Assembly (NCBI RefSeq): GCF_014643835.1
Contig: NZ_BMKD01000003.1
Location: 1-64,000 of the forward strand
Direction of reading: 5' to 3'
DNA from: Mucilaginibacter rubeus
Lineage (GTDB): Bacteria; Bacteroidota; Bacteroidia; Sphingobacteriales; Sphingobacteriaceae
DNA: 64,000 nt
Below are positions 52,164 through 60,398 of this stretch, one piece after another. Within the stretch, counting starts at the first letter, position 1. Every line of letters begins with the position of its first letter. Below the pieces are notes generated by a model. It searched no databases. It was not told where the DNA came from and saw nothing but the letters and a program-made list of their open reading frames with translations. The position numbers and the translations under genes were made by a program.

Positions 52164-52693
52164 TGTCATGCTGAGTGTTTAAATCCGGTGGCCTCTGAAG
52201 GTAAAATGACATCTGCGTCACATGATTGCTGTAAGGAATGAAGCAATCCCCGACAGGCTGGTAACGGGCTTCATTAGTATTTGACTTACATCGTCGCGCT
52301 CCTGACCGCGCGGGGCCAGTTACTTTTGTCGCCACAAAAGTAACCAAAAAGGCTTGCAGCAGAGAGGCTTCTTTGCGCACAACCTGGCCCCATAGCCATC
52401 GGCGCGGCCTTCACCCTGCAAAACGAACAGAACCACGGCTGCAATTATTTTGCCCCGATTCGTACGCAATGCCTCTGCTTCTGCAAAAACTTGCTATGCC
52501 CCTGCAGCCGCACCGCCCAGCATCGTTCTACTCGTTTTCACCCGAAGCTGATCTGCTGCGAAAAACCGCATTTTTTATCTTGTCATGGGTAGTGATTAAA
52601 TCCATGGACTCTGAAGCTCAGGATGACGGGGCCTCCTAAATCTCGCGCTCATTTATAATGAGTGCGAAAAATGGGTTTGCGTTTTCAACGCAA
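52164..52693. repeat. Composite of repeats in a 662-bp gene-free region
   Basis: A ~47-bp imperfect direct repeat (TGTCATG…TTAAATCC…CTCTGAAG…ATGAC) at 52164-52210 and 52581-52627 brackets ~370 bp that includes the perfect hairpin GTTACTTTTG-TCGCCA-CAAAAGTAAC (52319-52344). After it lie two REP-like hairpins, GCGCTCATT/AATGAGTGC (52645-52665) and TTGCGTT-TTC-AACGCAA (52677-52693). The short open frames here (for example 52153-52380 minus) look like readings of repeats rather than genes. Confidence 0.65.
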
Positions 52694-52796
52694 TGATGGG
52701 GTGAGTAAAATCCTTCCTTCAAAAACATCCTTACTCCCAACCGACAATATTTTAAACTAAAAAACATAATTTCGCTGTTTATAGTTATCAATACCT

Positions 52797-53555
52797 ATGA
52801 GTAAGATTGCCTTAATTACAGGAGCTACCGCCGGCATTGGCGAGGCATGTGCACACGTTTTTGCCCGTGAAGGCTATGACCTGGTATTAACCGGTCGCCG
52901 GTTAAACAGGTTAGAGAAACTGGCCAAACACCTGAATGATAAGTATAACGTAGAGGTTGCGGTTTCGTCATTTGATGTGCGTAACCGCGAAGATACCATT
53001 AACAACCTGGAAGCTTTGCCGGCCGAATGGAGGAAAGTAACGGTATTGGTTAACAACGCCGGTTTAAGCCAGGGGCTTGACCCCATTCAAAAAGGCAGCA
53101 TTGATGATTGGGAAACCATGATTGATACCAATATTAAGGGCTTGCTGTATGTAAGTCGCGTAGTATCAAACTGGATGATAGAAAATGGTACGGGGCATAT
53201 TATAAACCTTGGCTCGATTGCCGGTAAGGAAGTTTATGCCAATGGAAATGTATATTGCGCTACCAAACATGCAGTTGATGCTTTAAATAAAGGTATGCGG
53301 ATCGACCTTTTACCTCATGGCATTAAGGTAACGGCGATACATCCGGGGGCTGTGGAAACCGAGTTTTCGGAGGTGCGCTTTAAGGGTGATAAGGAAAGGG
53401 CCAAAAAAGTTTATGATGGTTTTAAACCATTGGTGGCCGAAGATGTGGCCGAAACCATCTGGTTCATTGCATCACGACCGGCTCATGTTAATATTAACGA
53501 TCTGGTTATCATGCCTACGGCACAAGCCAACGCAGGTACGATATTTAGGGGGTAG
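52797..53555 (+). CDS. SDR family NAD(P)-dependent oxidoreductase (YdfG-like)
   Basis: A 252-aa classical SDR. TGATAGIG follows IAL at residue 8, NAGLSQGLDP is the NNAG-type motif, and the catalytic Tyr153-x3-Lys157 is in VYCATKHAVDAL with IINLGSIAGKEVY. The stretch AIHPGAVETEFSEVRFKGD is characteristic of the serine/3-hydroxy acid dehydrogenase (YdfG) group. It probably oxidises small 3-hydroxy acids; no operon partner is nearby. Confidence 0.92.
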   Translation: MSKIALITGATAGIGEACAHVFAREGYDLVLTGRRLNRLEKLAKHLNDKYNVEVAVSSFDVRNREDTINNLEALPAEWRKVTVLVNNAGLSQGLDPIQKGSIDDWETMIDTNIKGLLYVSRVVSNWMIENGTGHIINLGSIAGKEVYANGNVYCATKHAVDALNKGMRIDLLPHGIKVTAIHPGAVETEFSEVRFKGDKERAKKVYDGFKPLVAEDVAETIWFIASRPAHVNINDLVIMPTAQANAGTIFRG

Positions 53556-53560
53556 AGGGG

Positions 53561-53704
53561 AAGTCTGAAGTCGGAAAGTCAGTAAAGTCCGAAAGTAAGA
53601 CAAGGCTGCTTTATTAACCAAACAAATCCTTCGGACTTTCGGACATCGGATTTCCGGACTAAAAAGAAAAACTTCCGGACTTTCCGACATCGGACTTCCG
53701 GACT
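53561..53704. repeat. Inverted element with arms of short tandem repeats (AAGTCCG type), copy 2
   Basis: AAGTCTGAAGTCGGAAAGTC and neighbours on the left (53561-53597), and TTCGGACTTTCGGACATCGG, TTTCCGGACT and ACTTCCGGACTTTCCGACAT on the right (53629-53704). Same kind as 43279-43427. It ends ~12 nt before the YqeY gene. Confidence 0.72.
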
Positions 53705-53716
53705 AACATAAAACAT

Positions 53717-54166
53717 ATGTCATTAATTACACAAATAGACCAGGACATTAAACTGGCCATGCTTGCCAAGCAGGCAGATCGTTTGCAGGGGTTGCGTGCC
53801 ATCAAATCGGCATTGCTTTTGGCTAAAACCGAAAAAGGTGCTGCCGATGAACTAACCGAGGAAGCTGAAATTAAAGTATTGCAAAAGCTGGTAAAACAGC
53901 GTAAGGAATCGGCCGATATTTATAAGGAGCAAAACCGTGACGACCTGTACCAGGTGGAAATAGCCGAAATGCTGGTTATTGAAGAATACCTTCCGCAACA
54001 AATGAGCAAGTTTGAAATTGAAGGCTACCTGGAAGAGCTTATTGGCAGGATAGGTGCTACATCCGTAAAAGATATGGGCCGCGTAATGGGTATGGCCAGT
54101 AAAGAGCTTGCAGGCAAGGCCGATGGTAAAACAATATCAGAGGTGGTTAAACAGTTATTGGGTTAA
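53717..54166 (+). CDS. GatB/YqeY domain-containing protein
   Basis: A 149-aa protein of the YqeY family (tail of GatB-like): KLAMLAKQADRLQGLRAIKS at the start, KLVKQRKESADIYKEQNRDD, and EYLPQQMSKFEIEGYLEELI. The family binds tRNA-like folds and is related to the C-terminal domain of the GatB amidotransferase subunit, but its role in the cell is not settled. It lies alone between a repeat element and the alpha/beta hydrolase promoter. Confidence 0.94.
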   Translation: MSLITQIDQDIKLAMLAKQADRLQGLRAIKSALLLAKTEKGAADELTEEAEIKVLQKLVKQRKESADIYKEQNRDDLYQVEIAEMLVIEEYLPQQMSKFEIEGYLEELIGRIGATSVKDMGRVMGMASKELAGKADGKTISEVVKQLLG

Positions 54167-54351
54167 GTTTTTACCATTTAATTAATACAGCGCTTTTTGC
54201 GTAATGTTGTGTTAATGTTAATCTTGTTTAATAAAAGCTTAACATTACTACATTGGTAAATAATTACTATACTTGCTAAATGTCGTTCGTAATAAACTAA
54301 TTTTACAGCGGAATAACAGGAATTTGTACTGAAAGCGATTTTGGTATAAGA

Positions 54352-54359
54352 TAAGTTTG
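54352..54359 (+). promoter_or_regulatory. Putative -7 element of the hydrolase-CBS operon
   Basis: TAAGTTTG fits TAnnTTTG, 24 nt before the ATG at 54384. The nearest TTG (54324-54326) is 25 nt away, longer than ideal. The 217-nt gap after YqeY shows nothing else. Confidence 0.4.
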
Positions 54360-54383
54360 AAAAATTAATTTTTAATATTTTAT

Positions 54384-55157
54384 ATGGAGTTCGTGCTTAA
54401 AGAGGAACACGGTTTTAGTTACATCGATGAGGGCGAAGGAGAGGTGCTGTTACTGCTGCATGGTTTAATGGGGGCGTTGAGCAATTGGGATGGTGTTATT
54501 AATGAGTTTAAATCAAAATACAGGGTTATTATCCCCATGCTGCCTGTTTATGACATGCCGCTAATCAGTACCGGGGTAAAAAGTTTATCGAAATTTGTAC
54601 ATAAGTTTATAAAGTTTAAAAAGCTTAGCAATATTACCTTATTGGGTAACTCGCTTGGCGGGCATGTGGCATTAGTTTATTTAACCACGCATCCCGAAAA
54701 CATAAAAGCTCTTGTTTTAACCGGTAGCTCGGGCTTATATGAAAATGCTTTCGGCGGCTCTTTCCCGCGCAGGGAAAGTATAGATTTTGTGCGCGAAAAA
54801 GTGCAATTTACATTTTACGATCCGGCTATTGCCACCGATGAGTTGGTGCTTGATGTTTTTCAGACCATTAACGACAGGCATAAGGTGATCCGCTTGCTGG
54901 CCATGGCAAAATCAGCCATCAGGCACAATATGAAAAAAGATCTGCATAAGATCACTATCCCGGTATCTTTGATCTGGGGCCGTAATGACAAGATCACCCC
55001 GCCCGAGGTAGCTGTTGAATTTCATGAGCTGTTGCCCGATTCAGAACTTCATTGGATTGATAAATGCGGTCATGCACCTATGATGGAGCACCCGGAAGAA
55101 TTTAATACTTTACTTAAACAGTTTTTAGCTAAATTAGAGACCAAAGTAAATGCATAG
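54384..55157 (+). CDS. Alpha/beta fold hydrolase
   Basis: A 257-aa hydrolase with the oxyanion motif LLLLHGLMGALSNWDGVINE, nucleophile Ser90 in LLGNSLGGHVALVY, acid region WGRNDKITPP and catalytic His in KCGHAPMMEHPEEF. Length and spacing are typical of small esterases. Its stop codon abuts the next gene's ATG (TAG|ATG), so it is co-translated with a CBS protein. The substrate is unknown. Confidence 0.93.
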   Translation: MEFVLKEEHGFSYIDEGEGEVLLLLHGLMGALSNWDGVINEFKSKYRVIIPMLPVYDMPLISTGVKSLSKFVHKFIKFKKLSNITLLGNSLGGHVALVYLTTHPENIKALVLTGSSGLYENAFGGSFPRRESIDFVREKVQFTFYDPAIATDELVLDVFQTINDRHKVIRLLAMAKSAIRHNMKKDLHKITIPVSLIWGRNDKITPPEVAVEFHELLPDSELHWIDKCGHAPMMEHPEEFNTLLKQFLAKLETKVNA

Positions 55158-55820
55158 ATGATAGCACTTGACCTGATAGCTGACTCAATACCGCCGGTAC
55201 ACACTTCTGATACCATTCAGAAAGTGCTTGACCGAATGATTGAGTTTCGCCTCAGGCATTTGCCTATTGTAAATGAAGAGCAGTTTTTAGGTTTGCTTGC
55301 CGAGGATGACCTGATAGCCGAAAGTGATTATCAAACACCCATAGGTGCGCTGGCCCTTTCGTTGGTTAATCCCTACGTGCTGGAAGATCAGCATATTTAT
55401 GATGTTATCCGCCTGTTTTATGAGCAGCAGCTTACCATTGTACCGGTGCTTGACGCTAAAAGCAACTATCTTGGGCTGATATCTATTAACGCCATTACAG
55501 AATATTTCGCAAAAATAACTTCGGTATCGCAGCCGGGAGGCATTATTGTACTGGAGATCAGTAATAAAAATAATTCGCTTGCGCACATGGCGCAGATAGT
55601 TGAGTCAGACAACGCGCAGATCCTGAGCTCCTATGTTCAGTCCTTTCCCGATTCAACCCGGATGGAAGTTACCCTTAAGGTTAACAAGCTGGATATTTCG
55701 GCCATAACTGCCAGCTTCCTTCGGTATGAGTATGATATCAAAGCAACCTTTAATCATACCGATATCAACGATACCACCCGCGACAGGTATGATTCGCTCA
55801 TGAATTACCTTAATTTGTAG
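55158..55820 (+). CDS. CBS-pair protein with ACT-like C-terminus
   Basis: A 220-aa regulatory protein. Two CBS motifs lie at residues ~1-60 (QKVLDRMIEFRLRHLPIVNE) and ~70-125 (VIRLFYEQQLTIVPVLDAKS), followed by a ~85-residue domain (GGIIVLEISNKNNSLAHMAQ, EVTLKVNKLDISAITASF) that resembles an ACT fold. Such arrays bind adenine nucleotides or amino acids. It is co-translated with the hydrolase gene. In related genomes similar CBS proteins often stand next to nadK, from which it is parted here by a minus-strand LuxR gene. Confidence 0.85.
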   Translation: MIALDLIADSIPPVHTSDTIQKVLDRMIEFRLRHLPIVNEEQFLGLLAEDDLIAESDYQTPIGALALSLVNPYVLEDQHIYDVIRLFYEQQLTIVPVLDAKSNYLGLISINAITEYFAKITSVSQPGGIIVLEISNKNNSLAHMAQIVESDNAQILSSYVQSFPDSTRMEVTLKVNKLDISAITASFLRYEYDIKATFNHTDINDTTRDRYDSLMNYLNL

Positions 55821-55822
55821 TC

Positions 55823-55926
55823 TTAAGTCGGAAGTTTTAAGTCCTGGGCCTAAAGTCTTAAGTCGATATCGTGGATTATTTTACCAAATATTGAGACTTA
55901 AAACTTAAGACTACTGACTTAAAACT
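55823..55926. repeat. Diverged tandem-armed inverted element (GACTTAAAAC type)
   Basis: CTTAAGTCGGAAGTTTTAAG on the left and GACTTAAAACTTAAGACTAC plus GACTTAAAACTTAA on the right pair with each other; the units resemble the AAGTC repeats at 43279 and 53561 with TTAA in place of CCGA. It may also end both convergent transcripts. Confidence 0.6.
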
Positions 55927-56591
55927 TAAACCAAATTATAAGCCTGCGCAAACATCACTGCATCATAATTATTTTTCAGGTGCAGTTTGTTCTTGATGTT
56001 TTTACGGTGCGTTTCGGCCGTAGCCGGGGCAATGAACAGCTTCGCGCTGATCTCCGCCGAGCTCATTCCCATGGCAATATATTTCAGAATTTCTTTTTCG
56101 CGCCGTGTAAGTGTTAAAAATAACAGGTTATTATGGCGTAAAAAAGCGATCTCATTCATAAGCCGATTTACCTTGGTGGTGATATGATGCACAGGATCAA
56201 GCCTGCTGGCTATAGTTAGCATGTATGTAGCATCGCCTGCTTCATTGCGTGCAAAAACCTTGGTATTGCTCACAAACAATTGCCACTCCGGGTTATCAGG
56301 TACACGTACCTGCTGAAAGTAGGATACCTGCTCCTGTGTTTTGCTTTTTATCAGGTGCAAAATTTTAGGTACGTACTCGTCGCTGTCTTCAGTGTTAAAA
56401 TATTTCAGGTGATATGTTTCAGGGCCCATGGCCTGCAGTTCGCCGAGCGTGGTACCCAGTATATCGAGGCCTACACTGTTCATATACACTATCTGCAGCG
56501 TTTCAACCTCATGAATTATTAATGCAGAAGGAAGGTCATCAGCTATTGACTGTATATCCGATAGTTTTTGGGTAAAAGTTTTATCCATCAA
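55926..56591 (-). CDS. PAS domain LuxR-type transcriptional regulator
   Basis: A 221-aa regulator. The N-terminal ~130 residues form a PAS-like sensor (VETLQIVYMNSVGLDILGTT). The C-terminal LuxR helix-turn-helix is LTRREKEILKYIAMGMSSAE followed by ISAKLFIAPATAETHRKNIK. No receiver Asp or kinase partner is nearby, so it is a one-component regulator of unknown signal. The protein sits at a break in the otherwise syntenic CBS-nadK neighbourhood. The 258-nt upstream gap holds no clear promoter. Confidence 0.9.
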   Translation of the reverse strand: MMDKTFTQKLSDIQSIADDLPSALIIHEVETLQIVYMNSVGLDILGTTLGELQAMGPETYHLKYFNTEDSDEYVPKILHLIKSKTQEQVSYFQQVRVPDNPEWQLFVSNTKVFARNEAGDATYMLTIASRLDPVHHITTKVNRLMNEIAFLRHNNLLFLTLTRREKEILKYIAMGMSSAEISAKLFIAPATAETHRKNIKNKLHLKNNYDAVMFAQAYNLV

Positions 56592-56849
56592 TAAAATAAC
56601 CGTTGTTTAAATATTGGTAAGGTAGGCCAAAATAGTTAAACTTAATTATTTTACTTTGAAGTTATTTATCTGTTAAAGCAATTAAAATGGCTTTATTAGG
56701 AAATATAAGCAAACAATAGTGCACAATTTACCATTATAAGAAAAATGTATGGTGGATGGATTGTAGGGTTTAGTTTATGCCGGTATTAATTATTTATGCC
56801 TTGCTGCAATTAATGTACTTTCAAAGTTCGATATTCGCTTTTTTAAAAA

Positions 56850-57731
56850 ATGAAAATAGCAGTTTACGGCAGGCCGTTTAATGAGCCATCTGTTTTACCT
56901 TTTATACAGCAGGTTTTTGATAACCTTGCATTGCATGGCGTTGATATTTATGTACACCAGCAACTCCACGAATATTTGCAGGATAAACTAACCACAGTGC
57001 AATATAAAGTATTGCGCCCGGCCGAAACCTTAAAAGGCTTTATTGATATTTTTATAACGCTTGGAGGCGATGGTACCCTGCTTGATACGGTTACCTTGAT
57101 TCGCGATTCGGGAATCCCTGTTATTGGTATTAACTTTGGCCGCCTGGGCTTTTTGGCCAGTGTTAATAAAAGTGATATTACGGCAGCCATTCATGCCGTG
57201 GTGAACAGGCAGTTTACCTGCGATTGCCGCGAGCTCCTTACTGTTGATTCGAACCCCAATGTTTTTGGCAGCAATAATTTTGCCCTTAATGATGTAACCA
57301 TTCATAAACGCGATGATGCCGCCATGATCATAACGCACGTGTTTTTGAACGATGAGTTTTTAAATTCATACTGGGGCGATGGTATTATCATCTCAACATC
57401 AACCGGCTCAACAGCTTATTCATTAAGCTGCGGAGGGCCCATTATTTTCCCGCAGTCAAACAGCATAGTGGTAACCCCGGTATCACCTCACAACCTTAAC
57501 GTGCGGCCTATAGTGATCCCTGACACCAGTAAGCTTTGTTTTGAGGTGGAAAGCCGCAGCGCTAATTATATCATCTCCTGCGATTCGCGGACGGAAGTTT
57601 TAGATCAAACAGTTAAGTTTCATGTTCAAAAAGCCAGTTTTCAGTTAAATTTAATTCGCCTTAGTAATGAAAGCTATTTAACTACGTTAAGGAATAAACT
57701 GCTTTGGGGCCTTGATGCCCGTAATTACTAA
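56850..57731 (+). CDS. nadK: NAD kinase
   Basis: A 293-aa ATP-NAD kinase. The GGDG motif (TLGGDGTLLDTVTLI), GINFGRLGFLASV, the NE/D-type motif ALNDVTIHKRDDAAMI and STSTGSTAYSLSCGGPI are all present. It makes NADP from NAD and ATP. Only 9 nt separate it from the PorG-like gene, so they are probably co-transcribed. Confidence 0.96.
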   Translation: MKIAVYGRPFNEPSVLPFIQQVFDNLALHGVDIYVHQQLHEYLQDKLTTVQYKVLRPAETLKGFIDIFITLGGDGTLLDTVTLIRDSGIPVIGINFGRLGFLASVNKSDITAAIHAVVNRQFTCDCRELLTVDSNPNVFGSNNFALNDVTIHKRDDAAMIITHVFLNDEFLNSYWGDGIIISTSTGSTAYSLSCGGPIIFPQSNSIVVTPVSPHNLNVRPIVIPDTSKLCFEVESRSANYIISCDSRTEVLDQTVKFHVQKASFQLNLIRLSNESYLTTLRNKLLWGLDARNY

Positions 57732-57740
57732 ATTTGATTA

Positions 57741-58526
57741 ATGCCTAAATTTTTACTTTTTGCCATATTCTTGTTTTTAACTTATCAGCTGCAGGCCCAA
57801 ACCTGGGAAATAGGCGGATCGATAGGCGGTGCGGGGTACATAGGTGATCTTAACCCCAATAACCCTGTTAAAATAAGCGGCGTTTCGGCGGGTATCTTTG
57901 GTAAAAGAAATTTTAATGGCTATTTTTCAGCTAAACTGAATATTGGTGTTGGTAATATATCGGCTTATGATAACCGGTCCGGCTACCAGCAGTTTCGTGA
58001 TCGTAACCTTAACTTTAAAGATCAATTGCGGGAGGTAAGTCTTATTGGCGAGTTTAACTTTATGAACTATATCCCCGATGCCGGACGAAACAAATACACA
58101 CCTTATATATTTACAGGTATTGGCGTTGCATCTTACGCGCCGCGTGCACAGGATTTTGACGGTCGTGAGATTAGCTTAAGGCAGCTAAAAACCGAAGGCC
58201 AGGCTAAGCCTTATGGCAATAACACCGTCGTAATCCCCTATGGTTTAGGTATCAAGTATAATTTATCCGGTAAGTTTACAGTTATGGCCGATATGGGTTA
58301 CCGCTATGCATTTACAGATTACCTGGATGATGTAAGCGGTGTATATGCTGATAAAAGCAAAATGACCACAACCGGCGCTTTACTCTCTGATCGTTCGGGC
58401 GAAAAAACCGGCAATTATATTGGCACCGTTGGTTCTCAGCGCGGCGACTTTAAATCGCATGATACCTACTTCTTCCTTAACTTTACAATCTCATTTACTT
58501 TTGTAACAGCAAACTGCTACTTCTAA
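57741..58526 (+). CDS. porG: DUF6089 outer membrane protein, PorG-like (type IX secretion)
   Basis: A 261-aa beta-barrel protein with signal peptide (KFLLFAIFLFLTYQLQAQ). The opening WEIGGSIGGAGYIGDLNPNN and later IFTGIGVASYAPRAQ and VMADMGYRYAFTDYLDDVSG are the DUF6089 pattern. From general knowledge, the Porphyromonas gingivalis gene at this place (next to uppS, bamA and two ompH genes) encodes PorG, which anchors the PorKN rings of the T9SS. The name rests on that synteny and on the DUF6089-like pattern. Confidence 0.78.
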   Translation: MPKFLLFAIFLFLTYQLQAQTWEIGGSIGGAGYIGDLNPNNPVKISGVSAGIFGKRNFNGYFSAKLNIGVGNISAYDNRSGYQQFRDRNLNFKDQLREVSLIGEFNFMNYIPDAGRNKYTPYIFTGIGVASYAPRAQDFDGREISLRQLKTEGQAKPYGNNTVVIPYGLGIKYNLSGKFTVMADMGYRYAFTDYLDDVSGVYADKSKMTTTGALLSDRSGEKTGNYIGTVGSQRGDFKSHDTYFFLNFTISFTFVTANCYF

Positions 58527-58691
58527 TTACATCAGGCCTGTAACAAATGTTGTGGATTTATTGCGTCTCTTTAGATAATAATTCAATATTTAATTCGTTT
58601 TAAATTTAAAATACAATATTTAATTCTGTTTTTATATTGTATTTTGAAATTTAGTATTATAATTGATTATTAACCTAAAATCTTTAAAGTC

Positions 58692-59213
58692 ATGGCCGAA
58701 TTAAACTCATCTCCCCAAAATGGCGGCGGAAAGCACAAACGCAAAAAAATAAACGCCCGCGTTGATCTTACTGCAATGGTCGATCTGGCATTCCTGCTTA
58801 TTACCTTTTTTATCATGACCACCACGCTGGCTAAACCAAAAGCTATGGATTTGGCTATGCCAGATGACGGCGGCGACGGAATGCCGGTTCCGGCAAGCCG
58901 AACACTGACTGTTGTTTTGGGCAAAAATAATAAGGCCATGTATTTTCTGGGCGAGCTTAAAAATCCGATCATTGCACCTTCGGTAACCGATTTTTCAGCC
59001 AATGGCATTCGCAGGGCCATCATCGAAACCAATAAAAAAGTACACGACGGCTCGGGCAAAAGCATGATAGTATTGGTAAAACCAAGCGATAAATCACAAT
59101 ACAGCAATTTGGTGAGTACGCTTGATGAGCTGGCTATTACCGGCATTCAGCAATACGCTATAGTTGATATTATGCCCGCCGATGTTGACGCGCTTAAACA
59201 AAAAGGAATATAA
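58692..59213 (+). CDS. ExbD/TolR family protein
   Basis: A 173-aa protein with one membrane span near the N-terminus (VDLTAMVDLAFLLITFFIMT) holding the conserved Asp of the proton channel, a cytoplasmic Lys-rich start (GKHKRKKINAR) and a periplasmic C-terminal domain. No ExbB/TolQ or TonB gene is adjacent, so it must work with a motor partner encoded elsewhere. Its stand-alone place between porG and uppS is not part of the order I recall from other genomes. A strong terminator follows. Confidence 0.9.
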   Translation: MAELNSSPQNGGGKHKRKKINARVDLTAMVDLAFLLITFFIMTTTLAKPKAMDLAMPDDGGDGMPVPASRTLTVVLGKNNKAMYFLGELKNPIIAPSVTDFSANGIRRAIIETNKKVHDGSGKSMIVLVKPSDKSQYSNLVSTLDELAITGIQQYAIVDIMPADVDALKQKGI

Positions 59214-59257
59214 AAGTGTAACGCAATTGTAAGCAAATTTACAGGCGGTTTTTTGAG

Positions 59258-59310
59258 GCCGGCAGCTTTCATTATCAGGCAGATAATGGCTGCCGGCTTT
59301 TTTATTTTTT
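59258..59310 (+). terminator. Intrinsic terminator after exbD
   Basis: GCCGGCAGC (59258-59266) and GCTGCCGGC (59289-59297), with an inner ATTAT/ATAAT, form a long stem followed by TTTTTTATTTTTT. Confidence 0.92.
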
Positions 59311-59432
59311 GAGCTTTAAACCAAAAATTATGAAAAATCATGGTTTTGATAGCTGTTTAGGCAGTTTTAATATATTATTCGCAATAACATTTTCTTTTAA
59401 CGCGGGATACTAAAAAAATACAAAGTAAGTTT

Positions 59433-59440
59433 TACCTTTG
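59433..59440 (+). promoter_or_regulatory. -7 element of the uppS-bamA operon
   Basis: TACCTTTG is a perfect TAnnTTTG match ~155 nt before the uppS ATG; no TTG is seen at the -33 position. The rest of the 381-bp gap after exbD is terminator and AT-rich leader. Confidence 0.55.
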
Positions 59441-59539
59441 TACCCTGAAAAATCCGTCAATTTGCGTGACAAAAATGGCAGATGCAGGTAATTAATAATT
59501 GATTAGTCTAACAACCGAATATCGCAGACCATAGTATTG

Positions 59540-59593
59540 ATGAAAAATTTTACACAGGTGTGTTTGTACAGGGTGGCTTTTGATAAAGAGTAA
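59540..59593 (+). CDS. Possible 17-codon leader ORF before uppS
   Basis: ATG at 59540 opens MKNFTQVCLYRVAFDKE and stops (TAA) one nt before the uppS ATG. The tight spacing would allow translational coupling. It could be chance, as no conservation can be tested here. Confidence 0.3.
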   Translation: MKNFTQVCLYRVAFDKE

Positions 59594-59594
59594 T

Positions 59595-60335
59595 ATGGAT
59601 TATTTGGATCAGATTGATTTGTCGAGACTACCACAGCACGTAGCTATTATTATGGATGGCAACGGGCGTTGGGCAAAAGGGAAAGGCAAATTAAGAATAT
59701 TTGGCCATCACAACGGTGTAACATCTGTTAGGGATGTTGTTGAGGGGGCCGATAAATTAGGTATTAAATATATCACCTTATATACATTTTCGTCCGAAAA
59801 CTGGAACCGCCCTAAGCTGGAGGTTATGGCTATTATGGAGTTAATGGTAACCACTATTCATAAAGAGGTTCCCGGCTTTATGAAGAACAACATCAGGCTA
59901 AATGCCATCGGCGATCTGGACACATTGCCCGAAAAATGTCTTCGCGAACTTAATAACGCTATTGAAACAACAGCCGGTAATACCGGTGTTGTGCTTACGC
60001 TTGCTTTAAGCTATAGCTCGCGCCGCGAAATTGTACGGGCCGCAAAAAATATAGCCATAAAGGTAAAAAACGGCGAGTTGAATGCGGAAGATATTAATGA
60101 AGAGGTTTTTGAACAAAACCTTTTTACAGGCGATATGCCAAACCCCGAACTGCTGATCAGAACCAGCGGTGAATACCGTATAAGTAATTATTTATTATGG
60201 CAGATTGCTTACGCCGAGTTGTATTTTACAACCAAATTATGGCCCGATTTCAGGAAAGAAGACCTGTATGAAGCAGTGATCGATTTCCAGAAACGCGAGC
60301 GCCGTTTTGGCTTAACAAGTGAGCAGGTGAACTAA
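59595..60335 (+). CDS. uppS: Isoprenyl transferase (undecaprenyl diphosphate synthase)
   Basis: A 246-aa cis-prenyltransferase. I start it at the ATG at 59595 (MDYLDQIDLSRLPQHVAIIM), rather than at the TTG five codons upstream. HVAIIMDGNGRWAKGKGK carries the catalytic Asp, followed by ITLYTFSSENWNRPKLEV and LLIRTSGEYRISNYLLWQIA. It makes undecaprenyl diphosphate, the carrier for peptidoglycan and surface glycans. It leads the bamA-skp transcription unit. Confidence 0.96.
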   Translation: MDYLDQIDLSRLPQHVAIIMDGNGRWAKGKGKLRIFGHHNGVTSVRDVVEGADKLGIKYITLYTFSSENWNRPKLEVMAIMELMVTTIHKEVPGFMKNNIRLNAIGDLDTLPEKCLRELNNAIETTAGNTGVVLTLALSYSSRREIVRAAKNIAIKVKNGELNAEDINEEVFEQNLFTGDMPNPELLIRTSGEYRISNYLLWQIAYAELYFTTKLWPDFRKEDLYEAVIDFQKRERRFGLTSEQVN

Positions 60336-60398
60336 ATTTTTACTTTTAACAAATTTTAACAACTGTATAAATTATTTTTAGCCCACTAAAATATTCGA

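Noticed and set aside
52153-52639. Open frames of 75 aa (minus) and 88 aa (plus) in the gap after porT
   Set aside because: They are read through hairpins and direct repeats, lack domain signals, and the phrase AFLVTFVATKVT comes directly from the GTTACTTTTG palindrome.
58670-59146. 158-aa minus-strand open frame over exbD
   Set aside because: Antisense to an ExbD gene with clear membrane span and motif; composition is typical of shadow frames.
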